NCBI GenBank assembly: GCA_024275975.1
Contig: JAJRYC010000017.1
Coordinates: 1-64,000, forward strand
Reading direction: 5' to 3'
DNA: 64,000 nt
Source of the DNA: Nitrospirota bacterium
GTDB lineage: Bacteria > Nitrospirota > Thermodesulfovibrionia > Thermodesulfovibrionales > UBA6898
A program made the translations under genes and the position numbers. A model generated the notes under the pieces. That model was not told the DNA's origin, made no database searches, and worked only from the letters and a program-made list of their open reading frames with translations. Below are positions 36,151 through 46,059 of the stretch, one piece after another (positions within the stretch are counted from its first letter, which is position 1; each line of letters starts with the position of its first letter).

Positions 36151-37455
36151 GTGCATATAGGAATAATCGGAACTGGATACGTTGGACTCGTCACCGGTGC
36201 CTGCTTTGCTGAATTCGGTGTCTTCAGCACATGCATTGATAAGGACGGGGAAAAGATAAAATCGCTGAAAAAGGGTGAAATCCCCTTTTATGAGCCGGGG
36301 CTTGAAGGCCTTGTCAAAAAAAATATCAAAAATGGTCGTCTTAAGTTTTCGACAAAAATCCAGGACGCCGTTGATTCATCTCTTGTTATCTTTATCGCTG
36401 TCGGCACACCCCCGCGCGGCGACGGCTCCGCGGACATGAGTCATGTTGAAGAAGTGGCCGCTGAAATCGCAGGGAACATTAAAAATTACAAGGTAATTGT
36501 GATGAAGAGCACTGTGCCGGTTGGAACAGGCGCAAGGCTGATGAAGGTCATATCGAAGAGATTAAAGGAGCAGATCGATTTTGATATAGTCTCCAACCCC
36601 GAGTTTTTAAGAGAGGGTTCCGCGATTGAGGATTTCATGAGGCCCAACAGGGTTGTGATCGGAGCAAGAAGCCAGCAGGCGATAGCGATACTGAAAGATC
36701 TGTACAACCCTCTTTATCTTATAGAAACTCCGTTTATCGAAACAACTATCGAGACCGCCGAGTTCATAAAATATGCCTCGAATTCCTTCCTCGCCGCAAA
36801 AATATCATTCATAAACGAACTCTCGAACCTCTGCGAAAAAGTTGGGGCGGACGTACATATGGTTGCAAAAGGCATGGGACTGGACAAAAGGATAGGCCCG
36901 AAATTTTTGCACCCCGGCCCTGGCTATGGGGGTTCCTGTTTCCCTAAGGATACGCGCGCGCTGCTCACAATCGCCGAAGAAAACGGCATCGAACTCGGCA
37001 TCGTTAAATCAGCGGTGGATGCCAATAACAGGCAGAGGAAGCGGATGACCGAGAAGATAAAGAGCGGGATGGGTAAGGTCAAAGGTAAAACATTCGCGGT
37101 ACTCGGTCTTTCATTCAAGCCCAACACCAATGACATGCGTGAAGCACCTTCAATAGACATAATAAAGCACCTTTTAAAGGAAAAGGCGAAGATCAAGGCA
37201 TTCGACCCGGCGGCGATGGATGATACAAAGGAAATACTCGGAAACAGGATAAAATACGCAAAAGATGCGTATGATTGTGCAAAAGACGCCGACGCTGTTA
37301 TTATAGTAACCGAATGGAATGAGTTCAGGAGCCTGGAACTGGCCAGGATTAAAAAGCTGCTTAAAAAACCGTATTTTTTTGATCTTCGAAATATATACGA
37401 CCCGGAGAAAATGAAAAAACTCGGGTTCAAATATTTCTGTGTCGGAAGGGCATAG
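36151..37455 (+). CDS. ugd: UDP-glucose 6-dehydrogenase
   Basis: A 434-aa NAD-dependent enzyme converting UDP-glucose to UDP-glucuronate in two oxidation steps. It starts at GTG after GGGAGG. N-terminal Rossmann: IGIIGTGYVGLVTGACFAEF with CIDKDGEKI, then AVGTPPRGDGSADMS, VMKSTVPVGTG and SNPEFLREGSAIEDFMRPNR. The central dimer/active region contains EFIKYASNSFLAAKISFINE, and the catalytic Cys lies in GPGYGGSCFPKDTRAL near residue 260. The C-terminal domain has FAVLGLSFKPNTNDMREAPS. This is the classical UGD type, distinct from the WbpA-type gene at 19776. The tRNA follows 17 bases downstream. Confidence 0.95.
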   Translation: MHIGIIGTGYVGLVTGACFAEFGVFSTCIDKDGEKIKSLKKGEIPFYEPGLEGLVKKNIKNGRLKFSTKIQDAVDSSLVIFIAVGTPPRGDGSADMSHVEEVAAEIAGNIKNYKVIVMKSTVPVGTGARLMKVISKRLKEQIDFDIVSNPEFLREGSAIEDFMRPNRVVIGARSQQAIAILKDLYNPLYLIETPFIETTIETAEFIKYASNSFLAAKISFINELSNLCEKVGADVHMVAKGMGLDKRIGPKFLHPGPGYGGSCFPKDTRALLTIAEENGIELGIVKSAVDANNRQRKRMTEKIKSGMGKVKGKTFAVLGLSFKPNTNDMREAPSIDIIKHLLKEKAKIKAFDPAAMDDTKEILGNRIKYAKDAYDCAKDADAVIIVTEWNEFRSLELARIKKLLKKPYFFDLRNIYDPEKMKKLGFKYFCVGRA

Positions 37456-37472
37456 GGATACAGGAACAATCG

Positions 37473-37547
37473 GGGCGATTAGCTCAGCGGGAGAGCGCTG
37501 CCTTCACACGGCAGAGGTCACTGGTTCGAAACCAGTATCGCCCACCA
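37473..37547 (+). tRNA. tRNA-Val (anticodon CAC)
   Basis: The cloverleaf is complete: acceptor GGGCGAT/ATCGCCC, D-arm GCTC...GAGC, anticodon stem CTGCC/GGCAG around TTCACAC (anticodon CAC at positions 34-36, reading GUG), T-arm ACTGG TTCGAAA CCAGT, discriminator A and encoded CCA (37545-37547). It lies in the plus direction between ugd and the convergent nrdR. Confidence 0.96.
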
Positions 37548-37594
37548 TCCAAGTCAATAAATCAGAGCGGGGACGGGAGGAACAATAGCAGCGG

Positions 37595-38059
37595 CTATGT
37601 CTTCTCTTTGTTCTCAAAAAGTGTCTTCACCTCGTCCATCAGATCGGTTATGTCCTTGAACTGGTGATATACAGACGCAAATCTTACATACGCAACCTTG
37701 TCGAGTTCCTTGAGCGAAGACATCATCTCTTCCCCTATCCATGTGCTCGGTATCTCCTTGACTCCAAGTCCCAGCAGCTTTTTTTCGATATTATCTACAA
37801 TCTGATCAAGCCTCTCTGTTTCGATCGGCCTTTTCTTGCAGGCGATAAAGAGACCATCCCTCAGCTTGTTCATATCAAACGGTTCACGTCTCCCGTCTTT
37901 CTTGGCAACCATCGGAACAAGGTCTTCTATCCTCTCATACGAGGTAAAGCGTTTGCCGCATTCAAGACATTCACGCCTTCTGCGGATGGCGTTTCCTTCC
38001 TTACTTGTTCTTGAGTCTATAACCCTGTCTTCGGGATTTTCACAGTAAGGACATTTCAT
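37595..38059 (-). CDS. nrdR: transcriptional repressor NrdR
   Basis: A 154-aa regulator of ribonucleotide reductase genes. It begins MKCPYCENPEDRVIDSRTSK with the four-Cys zinc ribbon (CPYC ... CLECGKRF), followed by an ATP-cone domain from about residue 50 (VPMVAKKDGRREPFDMNKLR) and the C-terminal helices containing VAYVRFASVYHQFKDITDLM. NrdR binds NrdR boxes with (d)ATP-dependent oligomerisation. It is the last gene of an rpiB-glyA-nrdR operon, an order found in many bacteria. It begins 6 bases after the glyA stop. Confidence 0.95.
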   Translation of the reverse strand: MKCPYCENPEDRVIDSRTSKEGNAIRRRRECLECGKRFTSYERIEDLVPMVAKKDGRREPFDMNKLRDGLFIACKKRPIETERLDQIVDNIEKKLLGLGVKEIPSTWIGEEMMSSLKELDKVAYVRFASVYHQFKDITDLMDEVKTLFENKEKT

Positions 38060-38065
38060 CTGCTT

Positions 38066-39307
38066 TCAGTCCCTGTACACCGGAAACCTGTCACAGAGAT
38101 ATTTGACCCTGGCGGCATCGGCCTTTATCGCCTCAGGTTCTTTGCTGTTGTCTATCACGGAAGCTATTAAACGGGCTATCTCCACCATCTCCTCCGTTCC
38201 CATGCCCCTCGTGGTTATACACGGGGTGCCGAGACGTATGCCGCTGGTTATCGTGGGCGGTCGTGTGTCATAGGGGATAGCGTTTTTGTTCACGGTTATT
38301 CCTGCTTTATCCAGCGCCGATTCAGCATCTTTGCCGGTGATACCCTTATTAACGAGATCGACAAGCATAAGGTGTGTGTCCGTTCCACCGGAAATTATGT
38401 TGAAGCCCTTTTTGATCAGCTCTTCCGCCAGTTTTTTCGCGTTATCAACCACTCTCTGCTGATATTCCCGGAAACCGTCGCTCACGGCTTCTTTCAGAGC
38501 TACCGCCTTTGCAGCTATGATATGCACCAGCGGGCCGCCCTGTATCCCGGGGAATATCATTTTGTTGATCGCCTTCGCATATTCCGCCTTGCACATTATC
38601 ATGCCGCCGCGCGGACCCTTCAGGGTCTTATGGGTTGTCGTAGTCACAAAGTCGACATAGGGGACCGGGGAAGGATGCAGCCCCGTGGCGACCAGTCCCG
38701 CGATATGGGCGATATCCGCCATAAGATAGGCCCCTGTTTCTTTTGCTATGTCGGAAAAAATTTTGAAGTCGATAATTCTTGAGTAGGCGCTGGCGCCGAC
38801 CACTATCATCCTGGGCCTGTGCTCAAGAGCAAGCCTCCTGATATCGTCATAATCAATATAACCTTCTTTATTAACGCCATAAGATATATTTTTATAGAAC
38901 ATTCCGGAAAAGTTCACGGAGGCCCCATGTGAAAGATGGCCGCCATGGCTCAGGTTCATACCCAGAACCATGTCACCGGGCCTGAGCATCGCAAAATAAA
39001 CGGCCATGTTGGCCTGAGAGCCGGAATGCGGCTGAACATTAACGTGTTCCGCGTTAAAAAGCTGTTTTGCCCTGTCAATGGCAAGGTCTTCAACTATATC
39101 GGCAAACTCGCACCCGCCGTAGTATCTCTTTCCGGGATAACCTTCGGCATATTTATTTGTAAAGATAGAACCCTGCGCCTCGAGCACGGCCCTGCTTACG
39201 TAATTCTCCGAAGCGATAAGCAGTATCTTTTCATGCTCTCTCTCTGTTTCTTTCCTGATTGCTTCGTAAACCTGCGGATCGATATTCTTTAGATCAACAA
39301 TGTCCAT
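38066..39307 (-). CDS. glyA: serine hydroxymethyltransferase
   Basis: A 413-aa PLP enzyme interconverting serine and glycine with tetrahydrofolate, the main one-carbon source. Motifs include [40 protein letters not shown], the PLP-phosphate contacts around [40 protein letters not shown], the Schiff-base lysine in [20 protein letters not shown] (near residue 228), and [20 protein letters not shown]. Its 5' end overlaps the end of rpiB by 14 bases. Full length. Confidence 0.97.
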   Translation of the reverse strand: MDIVDLKNIDPQVYEAIRKETEREHEKILLIASENYVSRAVLEAQGSIFTNKYAEGYPGKRYYGGCEFADIVEDLAIDRAKQLFNAEHVNVQPHSGSQANMAVYFAMLRPGDMVLGMNLSHGGHLSHGASVNFSGMFYKNISYGVNKEGYIDYDDIRRLALEHRPRMIVVGASAYSRIIDFKIFSDIAKETGAYLMADIAHIAGLVATGLHPSPVPYVDFVTTTTHKTLKGPRGGMIMCKAEYAKAINKMIFPGIQGGPLVHIIAAKAVALKEAVSDGFREYQQRVVDNAKKLAEELIKKGFNIISGGTDTHLMLVDLVNKGITGKDAESALDKAGITVNKNAIPYDTRPPTITSGIRLGTPCITTRGMGTEEMVEIARLIASVIDNSKEPEAIKADAARVKYLCDRFPVYRD

Positions 39308-39755
39308 GTCTGTTCAAATCTTCCTCTATTGCCTTGATTTTATTGATTCTTATAAGATGCCTGTTGCCTTCAAAAGGCGTAGACAACCATGTTTTTACGA
39401 TTTCGACCGCCAGGTCTTTTCCAACGATTCTACCGCCGATGACCAGGATATTAGCGTCATTGTGCCTACGGCTCATCTGCGCCGTAAAAAGGTCATTACA
39501 GAGCGCCGCCCTTACACCGGGAAATTTGTTCGAGACCATTGACATGCCTATTCCGGTACCGCAGATCAATATGCCTTTTTCTATCTTGCCGGAAGAGACA
39601 AGTTCCGATACCTTTTTCCCGAAATCCGGATAATCGACGGATTCCGTACTGTTTGTACCACAGTCGATAACTTCTATATCGAGACTTTTAACTAGCTCTA
39701 CTATATCTTCTTTTAGTCCTAGTCCGGCGTGATCACAACCAATAGCTATCTGCAT
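39294..39755 (-). CDS. rpiB: ribose 5-phosphate isomerase B
   Basis: A 153-aa RpiB/LacAB sugar-phosphate isomerase. It begins [20 protein letters not shown], with [20 protein letters not shown], the active-site Cys in [20 protein letters not shown] and the conserved [20 protein letters not shown] with His near residue 98. It interconverts ribose-5-P and ribulose-5-P, the same pathway as the broken transketolase at the start of the window. First gene of the rpiB-glyA-nrdR operon. Confidence 0.95.
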   Translation of the reverse strand: MQIAIGCDHAGLGLKEDIVELVKSLDIEVIDCGTNSTESVDYPDFGKKVSELVSSGKIEKGILICGTGIGMSMVSNKFPGVRAALCNDLFTAQMSRRHNDANILVIGGRIVGKDLAVEIVKTWLSTPFEGNRHLIRINKIKAIEEDLNRHGHC

Positions 39756-39947
39756 ATATCATCCTTTGAAGTATATATTTTATCCGAGGCAATGCCCTAA
39801 GTCAAGGAAAGGCCGCAGGGAAAATGCGCGGTTCTTGCTACGTTCAATTATTAAGCAGTCGGGCTAACACGCCTTGTCGGCCATCATGGAGAGTATTATT
39901 TTGCAATATATTACGAATATAGCCTGTAGCCGGTAATAAGGATATTA

Positions 39948-39977
39948 TTGACACTTATTTGCTCTATAAGATATTAT
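39948..39977 (+). promoter_or_regulatory. sigma-70-type promoter of the TPR gene
   Basis: TTGACA at 39948-39953, an 18-base spacer, then TATTAT at 39972-39977. The ATG follows at 39988, so transcription should start about four bases before it and the mRNA may be nearly leaderless; no Shine-Dalgarno is visible in AACTTAGAATG. The rest of the 39756-39947 divergent gap has no gene. Confidence 0.6.
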
Positions 39978-39987
39978 TTAACTTAGA

Positions 39988-42450
39988 ATGTCTGACAAAG
40001 CTTCAACAATTAGAGAAGCCCAGAAGTATATGGCTAAGGGGCAGATAGATAAGGCTATTTCCGAATGGGAAAGACTGGTCGAAGAGTATCCTGACGGAAA
40101 TTTCCTGAATATCCTGGGTGACCTCTACTTAAAAAAGGGCGACAGGAAAAAGGCGATAGCATCTTTTCACCGGGCAGCCAGCTTTTTCCGAAATGAAGGC
40201 TTTACCCTGAAATCCCTGGCGCTATACAAAAAGGTGCTCAATATAGATTCAACCGATTCCGACGCCCTTTACGCTCTGGGGGTACTGAGCGAGGAAAAAG
40301 GGCTTATAAGCGATGCCACCAAATATTATCTCGCCACGGCCGACAGCAAGTCCAAGGTGGGAGAAAAAGACAGTCTGCTGGATATATACGAAAAAATACT
40401 TTCTCTTTCCCCTTCGAACATCCCTCTCAGGATTAAGGTCGCGGAGATTTTCCTTAAAGAAGGGCTGAAAGCCAATGCGTCAAAAGAGTATATGTATATC
40501 TCGAAGGTTTATGACGAAAAGGGAGATATCCCGAAATCAATGGAGTACTACCAGAAAGTCCTTGACCTGCAGCCGCTGAACAAAGAAGCCGTCATCGGCA
40601 TAAGTTATCTCCTTGAGAAGACCGGGGAGTTGAACAAGGCGATCGAGCATATGAAAGAGGCCGCCGCGCTATTCCCCGATGACCTGGATGTTATCTTCAG
40701 ATGCGCTGAACTTTCATTGTTGACTGGTAATAGCGAAAACGCAAAAGAATATCTCCACAAATCCACGGAGATCGAACCAAATGACCTGAAAAGCAGAAAA
40801 CTCCTAGGCGAAATATATCTAAAAGAAGGCTTAAAGGAAAAGGCATGGGAACAGTATCTTCCTGTTCTGAACGAGATTATTCTGGAAGCAAAATATGAAG
40901 ATGCCATCCAGTTTCTCGAGGCTTTCAGGGAAGTCGATGCGATTGAGACCGGCAGAAAGCTGGCATTTCTGTACAGGCAGATAGGGGAAGATACGCAGGC
41001 TGCCACGGAGCTTGTCATCCTGGGCGACAGACTTAACGAAAACGGCTTGACCGATGAAGCACTTGCCTGTTATAGAGAGGCGCTCGACATAACTCCCGAG
41101 GAGGAAGGGCTGAAGGGAAAGGTCGCTGAAATAGCGGGGCAGGAAATTGAAGAAGTGGCAGTAATCGACGAGATCGGGGACCCGGAAGCGACTATGCCGG
41201 ACCATATTTCCGTGACAGGAGACAAAACCACTGAAGAAATTTTCACCGACGCCGACATTTTCCAGAAATACGGACTGTTTGCCGAAGCAAAAAAGCTACT
41301 CGAAAACCTCAAGGCCAAAGAGCCCGAGAATATAGACCTCCACCGCAGACTAAAGTCAATCTATCTGGATACCGATGACAAAGAGCTGGCCGTCACAGAA
41401 TGCCTTATATTGAACGAACTGTACAAACGCCTGGGTGACACGGAAAATGCCGGTAAGATATTGAAAGACGCCTGTGAAATATATCCCGAGGATCCGAGGT
41501 TGATGGAAAGGGTAGGGATGTCTTTAATAGAGCCGACAGCTCTTGTCGTGGAAGGTGATGAAGTTCCCGGCGGCGTGAGCGCCGGATCTTCAGACATAGA
41601 AGACCATCAGGATAAAATCGCGGAGGCTGATTTTTACGCGAGACAGGGCCTCATCCAGGAGGCCACGAAAATCCTGGAAAACCTGTATAAATTGTTTCCC
41701 GACGACAGCAGTATAATTGAAAGGCTTGAGCGTCTCGGCCAGGGCATGGAGGCGGCTGAAAAACCGGGAAGCCTCGAACCCCCCGAAGTAAAAGAGGCGG
41801 CGCCGGAGCCTGCTGCCAAAGAAGACATTGCCGTTGGGCCGGACATCACGGAGGGAACAACGGAAGAGTTTGAACCGCGTGAGGAACAGGAAGAATTCAG
41901 GGACATCAGCTTTACCGACCAGGATATTATCGGGGCGGAGGAAATCCCGGAGCCCGAGCTTGATAATGATGTTATGGAGATTTTCCAGGAGTTCAACAAA
42001 GGCATCGAAAAAGAACTCAGCGATGAAGACTCTGAAACTCATTACAACCTCGGAATAGCATACAAGGAAATGGGTCTGTTCGATGACGCCATCAAAGAGT
42101 TTCAGACATCCAGGAAAGACCCCAAAAGACAGATACAATCTTCTACAATGCTGGGGTCGGCCTATATGGAGAAGGGGCTTTATTCCCTGGCGATTGATGC
42201 GTTTGGCAGCGCTATTAAAAGTCTTCCCGAACAGGATAGCGCCCACTGGGCGGTCAAGTATGAGCTTGCCGAGGCATATGAAAAAAACGGCAATATCAAG
42301 GAAGCGTTGGATTTATATACAGCGGTCTATGGATGGGACGCCAAGTTCAGAGATGTTGGTGAAAAAGTAACCAGGGTAAAAGCCCAGTTTGCGAAAGGTG
42401 GCGAACCAGAAAAGATCAAGGAAAGAAAGGACAGGGTATCATACCTCTAA
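39988..42450 (+). CDS. large tetratricopeptide repeat protein
   Basis: An 820-aa TPR protein without signal peptide or membrane helix. At least ten TPR-like units are visible in the first 380 residues (for example AQKYMAKGQIDKAISEWERL, ALYALGVLSEEKGLISDATK, KSMEYYQKVLDLQPLNKEAV), then a second set around 430-510 and 550-590, separated by acidic Pro/Glu-rich linkers (PGSLEPPEVKEAAPEPAAKE). A last group at 690-800 has HYNLGIAYKEMGLFDDAIKE. It lies 3 bases before an ExeA-like ATPase and resembles the scaffold TPR proteins of gliding/pilus or secretion assemblies in deltaproteobacteria. A precise role cannot be read from sequence. Confidence 0.82.
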   Translation: MSDKASTIREAQKYMAKGQIDKAISEWERLVEEYPDGNFLNILGDLYLKKGDRKKAIASFHRAASFFRNEGFTLKSLALYKKVLNIDSTDSDALYALGVLSEEKGLISDATKYYLATADSKSKVGEKDSLLDIYEKILSLSPSNIPLRIKVAEIFLKEGLKANASKEYMYISKVYDEKGDIPKSMEYYQKVLDLQPLNKEAVIGISYLLEKTGELNKAIEHMKEAAALFPDDLDVIFRCAELSLLTGNSENAKEYLHKSTEIEPNDLKSRKLLGEIYLKEGLKEKAWEQYLPVLNEIILEAKYEDAIQFLEAFREVDAIETGRKLAFLYRQIGEDTQAATELVILGDRLNENGLTDEALACYREALDITPEEEGLKGKVAEIAGQEIEEVAVIDEIGDPEATMPDHISVTGDKTTEEIFTDADIFQKYGLFAEAKKLLENLKAKEPENIDLHRRLKSIYLDTDDKELAVTECLILNELYKRLGDTENAGKILKDACEIYPEDPRLMERVGMSLIEPTALVVEGDEVPGGVSAGSSDIEDHQDKIAEADFYARQGLIQEATKILENLYKLFPDDSSIIERLERLGQGMEAAEKPGSLEPPEVKEAAPEPAAKEDIAVGPDITEGTTEEFEPREEQEEFRDISFTDQDIIGAEEIPEPELDNDVMEIFQEFNKGIEKELSDEDSETHYNLGIAYKEMGLFDDAIKEFQTSRKDPKRQIQSSTMLGSAYMEKGLYSLAIDAFGSAIKSLPEQDSAHWAVKYELAEAYEKNGNIKEALDLYTAVYGWDAKFRDVGEKVTRVKAQFAKGGEPEKIKERKDRVSYL

Positions 42451-42453
42451 TCC

Positions 42454-43275
42454 ATGGATTTTCTGGAATATTATAAGCTAAAGGAACATCCCTTCTCGAA
42501 TGTCGTGGACAAACGGTTCTACTATAACAGCCCACAGCAGTCGTCCGCCATAAAAAAGCTGCGATACGCGATTGATACAAGAAAAGGCTTTGCTGTTGTT
42601 ATCGGCAAGATCGGCACAGGCAAGACAACTCTCGCAAGAAGGATGCTGGATGAACTCGTGTAGGAAAGTTACGAGGCCGCGCTACTTGTTATAATTCATT
42701 CATCCGTCAATTCCGAGTGGCTCTTTAAAAAATTCGCTATCCAGTTGGGGGTCAAAAATATCAGTGATAATAAGGTGGAGCTTATAGGTCAAATATACAA
42801 AAGGCTCACAGAGATTAATGAAGCGGGGAAAAAGGCCGTCGTTATGATTGATGAAGTCCAGATGCTGAATTCAAAGGAGATCATGGAAGAATTCAGAGGG
42901 CTTCTCAATATGGAAACCCAGGACGGCAAACTGGTCAATTTAATATTTTTCGGCCTGCCTGAACTGGAGGATATCCTCTCACTGGATGAGCCCCTGAAGC
43001 AACGCGTTGCCGTGAGAATAAAACTGACATCTTACGCCGAAGAAAACACCCGGGATTATATAATGCACAGATTAAATATTGCGGGGTGCGATACCAATAT
43101 CTTTACGGATGAAGCCATATCGCTCATATACAGGTATTCAAACGGTATCCCGAGAGTTATCAACACGATCTGTGATAACGCACTGCTCGAAGGTTATCTA
43201 TTTAAACATGCGGTCATCGACGAATCAATAATAAAAACCGTTGCGATTGATTTGGGATTTAATCCTCAACCTTAA
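42454..43275 (+). pseudogene. ExeA/GspA-like AAA ATPase with an in-frame TAG
   Basis: About 273 codons with one TAG at 42661-42663. Residues 1-69 include EYYKLKEHPFSNVVDKRFYY, typical of ExeA/GspA-family ATPases, and the Walker A VIGKIGTGKTTLARRMLDEL. After TAG the same frame continues LLVIIHSSVNSEWLFKKFAI, Walker B VVMIDEVQMLN, NLIFFGLPELEDIL (sensor 1 region) and IPRVINTICDNALLEGYLF (sensor 2). TAG lies just after LDELV, where homologues are acidic, as in a Glu codon changed by one base. An ATG at 42745 could start only a Walker-A-less fragment. It is probably co-transcribed with the TPR gene and would drive assembly of an envelope complex. Confidence 0.83.
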
Positions 43276-43334
43276 GTATTGCCTGGACACGAAATTTTGC
43301 GCTCAACAACCGGTGCAACACCGGTCTGCACTAA

Positions 43335-44699
43335 TCAACCGAGAATACTCAGCAGAAACTCCTCAATATCTTTAACGCCGTTTATTTTAAGCCCGTAATT
43401 ATTGTCTATTTTCTCAGCGTTGCCGACAGGGATGACCGCTCTTTCAAACCCTATTTTCGAGGCCTCCTTCAGCCTTGCATTTGCTTGAGCAACAGCACGG
43501 ATTTCCCCGGACAGCCCGACCTCGCCAAACACAAAAGACTTCGGGCCTATCGGGACATCCCTGGCGGATGATGCTATTGTGGCGATAATACCGAGGTCTA
43601 CCGCAGGTTCTACAATCTTCAACCCACCAACAATATTGATAAAGATATCCATTCCACCAAGGTGCATGCCGGCCCTTTTTTCGAGTATAGCGACCAGAAG
43701 GTTTACTCTGTTAAAGTCAACACCGATGGAAGTCCTTCTCGGTATTCCAAAGTTTGTCCGTGAGACAAGTGCCTGTATTTCGACCATCAGAGGCCTTGTC
43801 CCTTCGAGGCTGGCCACAACAGTAGACCCTGAAACATTCCTTGGCCGACCGGAAAGAAACAGTTCCGACGGGTTGTCAACTTCTCTAAGACCTGAGTCGG
43901 ACATCTCGAAAATCCCGATTTCATTTGTAGAACCGAAACGGTTCTTTATCGTCCTCATGATACGGTAGGAATGACCCCTGTCACCCTCGAAATAAAGCAC
44001 TGTATCAACAATGTGTTCCAGGACACGAGGCCCCGCGATAGTACCTTCTTTTGTGACATGACCGACTATGAATACCGGTATGTTTGACCGCTTTGCGAAC
44101 ATCATCAGCTTTGCGGCGCATTCCCTGACCTGGCCCACTGATCCGGGAGCGGAAGAAAGCTCCTGGGTGAAAACCGTCTGAATTGAGTCGACCACCATGG
44201 CATCCGGCGATATTTTTATCGCCGCGTCCAGGATCCCCTCGATCGAGGTTTCAGGAAGCAGCACTATATTATCGGCGCTCACCGAAAGCCTGTCTGCCCT
44301 CATTTTTATCTGCCGGGGAGATTCCTCCCCGGATACATACAGCATTTTGCCTGTCTTTTGGGAAAGGCCCGCAAAAGCCTGAAGCAATAAAGTTGATTTC
44401 CCTATGCCGGGGTCTCCCCCGACAAGGATCACCGAACCGGGAACAATGCCCCCGCCCAATATCCTGTCAAACTCCTTTATGCCTGTCAGCATCCGGTTTT
44501 CAGTCGCTCCTTCAATGGAACACAATGACACGGGTTCGACCTTGCCCGGAGAATTCAGGGACGCAACATGCCGCCCGGCTGAAACAGTTTTTTCTTCGGC
44601 CATGCTGTTCCAGCTCCCGCAGTCAGGACATCTGCCGAGCCATTTCGGGCTGGAGTACCCACAGGTTTGACACTGAAAAAAGGTCTTTGATTTCGGCAT
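43335..44699 (-). CDS. radA: DNA repair protein RadA (Sms)
   Basis: A 454-aa RecA-like DNA-processing protein acting in recombinational repair and branch migration. It has an N-terminal zinc ribbon (FQCQTCGYSSPKWLGRCPDC), Walker A ILVGGDPGIGKSTLLLQ, the RadA-specific KNRFG motif (IKNRFGSTNEIGIFEM) and a C-terminal Lon-protease-like domain (GEVGLSGEIRAVAQANARLK) lacking obvious catalysis. Length matches the family exactly. It is convergent with the ATPase gene; the next minus-strand gene upstream is thiD, 181 bases away. Confidence 0.96.
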   Translation of the reverse strand: MPKSKTFFQCQTCGYSSPKWLGRCPDCGSWNSMAEEKTVSAGRHVASLNSPGKVEPVSLCSIEGATENRMLTGIKEFDRILGGGIVPGSVILVGGDPGIGKSTLLLQAFAGLSQKTGKMLYVSGEESPRQIKMRADRLSVSADNIVLLPETSIEGILDAAIKISPDAMVVDSIQTVFTQELSSAPGSVGQVRECAAKLMMFAKRSNIPVFIVGHVTKEGTIAGPRVLEHIVDTVLYFEGDRGHSYRIMRTIKNRFGSTNEIGIFEMSDSGLREVDNPSELFLSGRPRNVSGSTVVASLEGTRPLMVEIQALVSRTNFGIPRRTSIGVDFNRVNLLVAILEKRAGMHLGGMDIFINIVGGLKIVEPAVDLGIIATIASSARDVPIGPKSFVFGEVGLSGEIRAVAQANARLKEASKIGFERAVIPVGNAEKIDNNYGLKINGVKDIEEFLLSILG

Positions 44700-44880
44700 A
44701 TTAAATTACCATCCCGCCCTGAAATTCAGAGCGTATTTTTAGAGATAAAACACCCTCATCCCGGCCGTGGATCTATTTCATGACAGGCGAACAATATATT
44801 ATATACGCTCATCCCTGGAATTTTCATGAAACCCCGGGCATTTCGACGCCGCACCGCCGTCATTAAGAGTTATAAACAGG

Positions 44881-45654
44881 CTATTCATTGGCGATATCGA
44901 ACAACCGCATCCCGCCGCGCACAAAAAAAGCCTTTCTAAACATCCTGTTCATAAAATCCTTTGCCATCGCGGCAGCGTCAGGCGCATTATGGCCAAGGGC
45001 GAGCAATGCGGTTATAGCGGCCGAAAAGGTGCAGCCCGTGCCGTGATATTCACCCTTTATTTTTCTGCTCCTGAGATAATGGAATTCATCCCCATCATAA
45101 AATATATCCATGGCGATCTTTTCAAGGTGGCCGCCTGTTATTATGACATTTTCAGGTCCGTAGCCTTTTAAACGTACCGCCGCTTTTTCCATATCCGCTT
45201 CTGTTTTAATCCGGATACCTGTCAGCACGGACGCCTCATGGAGATTCGGAGTTATCACAGTACAAAGAGGCAATAATTTTTTTCTTATGGCCGCCGGAGT
45301 ATTTTTCAGTGCGAGCCTCTTCCCCGAGGATGAAACTATAACAGGGTCAACAACAATGTTTTTAAGTGAATATTTCCTGATTATCTGCGCGGCTATTTCG
45401 ACGTTTGATTCGCTGTAGAGCATGCCGGTTTTTATTGCGTCCGGCTCCAGACCGGATATGACGGTCACCAACTGCTTTTTCACGAACGGTCCGCTTACAG
45501 GCATGACACCGCTGACCTCTCGGGAATTCTGGGCTGTCAGCGACGATATAACGGAAAGACCGTAGACACCAAATGCATGGAAAACCTTTAAGTCCGCCTG
45601 TATCCCCGCCCCACCGGAAGGGTCGGAGCCGGCAATAGTAAGAGCTTTATTCAT
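44881..45654 (-). CDS. thiD: hydroxymethylpyrimidine/phosphomethylpyrimidine kinase
   Basis: A 257-aa ribokinase-superfamily enzyme phosphorylating HMP and HMP-P in thiamine biosynthesis. It begins ALTIAGSDPSGGAGIQADLK, with VYGLSVISSLTAQNS, DAIKTGMLYSESNVEIAAQI, VVDPVIVSSSGKRL, TPNLHEASVLTG and the C-terminal anion-hole GEYHGTGCTFSAAITALLA (near residue 205, GTGCT with the catalytic Cys/Asp-equivalent). ThiE, the partner using its product, is at 51026 on the opposite strand. No TPP riboswitch is apparent upstream. Confidence 0.95.
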   Translation of the reverse strand: MNKALTIAGSDPSGGAGIQADLKVFHAFGVYGLSVISSLTAQNSREVSGVMPVSGPFVKKQLVTVISGLEPDAIKTGMLYSESNVEIAAQIIRKYSLKNIVVDPVIVSSSGKRLALKNTPAAIRKKLLPLCTVITPNLHEASVLTGIRIKTEADMEKAAVRLKGYGPENVIITGGHLEKIAMDIFYDGDEFHYLRSRKIKGEYHGTGCTFSAAITALLALGHNAPDAAAMAKDFMNRMFRKAFFVRGGMRLFDIANE

Positions 45655-45741
45655 CAGATGGAATTATACTTCCGATGAATAAAATTGACAATAGCTGATG
45701 TGAATCCCGTCCGGGTTGCAGACCTGGCTCAACCGGACCTA

Positions 45742-45770
45742 TTGACAGAAAACCACTAAATGTTTATCAT
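45742..45770 (+). promoter_or_regulatory. sigma-70-type promoter of the small lipoprotein gene
   Basis: TTGACA (45742-45747), a 17-base spacer and TATCAT (45765-45770), a near-consensus pair, 72 bases before the ATG at 45843. An imperfect hairpin sits just upstream near 45712-45736. Confidence 0.65.
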
Positions 45771-45842
45771 CAAAGGCATTACGGAAAGAGGGAGATCAGG
45801 TCAGTAAACTCACATAAAATTTTTATGAATGGAGGAGTTAAA

Positions 45843-46040
45843 ATGAAAAAGTTCAGTGCTTTATTACTAGCTTTGGCGATGGTTTTTTCACTAGCCTTTG
45901 CCGCAGGATGCCAGCAGCAAAAGGAGGCCGAGGAAGCAACCGCGCCATCCAAGGAAGCAACTGCGCCATCCGAGGAAAATGCGACCGGTGGATACGGTAC
46001 AGCACCGGCACCGGCTACCGGAGGCTATGGCTCGAAATAG
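45843..46040 (+). CDS. small Gly/Ala/Thr-rich lipoprotein-like protein (65 aa)
   Basis: Starts at ATG 45843, preceded by GGAGG (45833-45837); the upstream in-frame ATG at 45825 lacks a good ribosome site. The N terminus MKKFSALLLALAMVFSLAFA is a signal peptide that meets a lipobox-like AAGC (Cys 23), so the protein may be lipidated. The rest is a low-complexity tail with repeats (EATAPS twice, ATGGYG twice), Gly/Ala/Pro-rich. No fold is recognised. It has its own strong promoter and a perfect palindromic terminator, so it is probably a highly expressed single-gene unit. Proteins like this are often small envelope peptides of unknown role. Confidence 0.7.
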   Translation: MKKFSALLLALAMVFSLAFAAGCQQQKEAEEATAPSKEATAPSEENATGGYGTAPAPATGGYGSK

Positions 46041-46059
46041 TATTTATCACACATACAAC

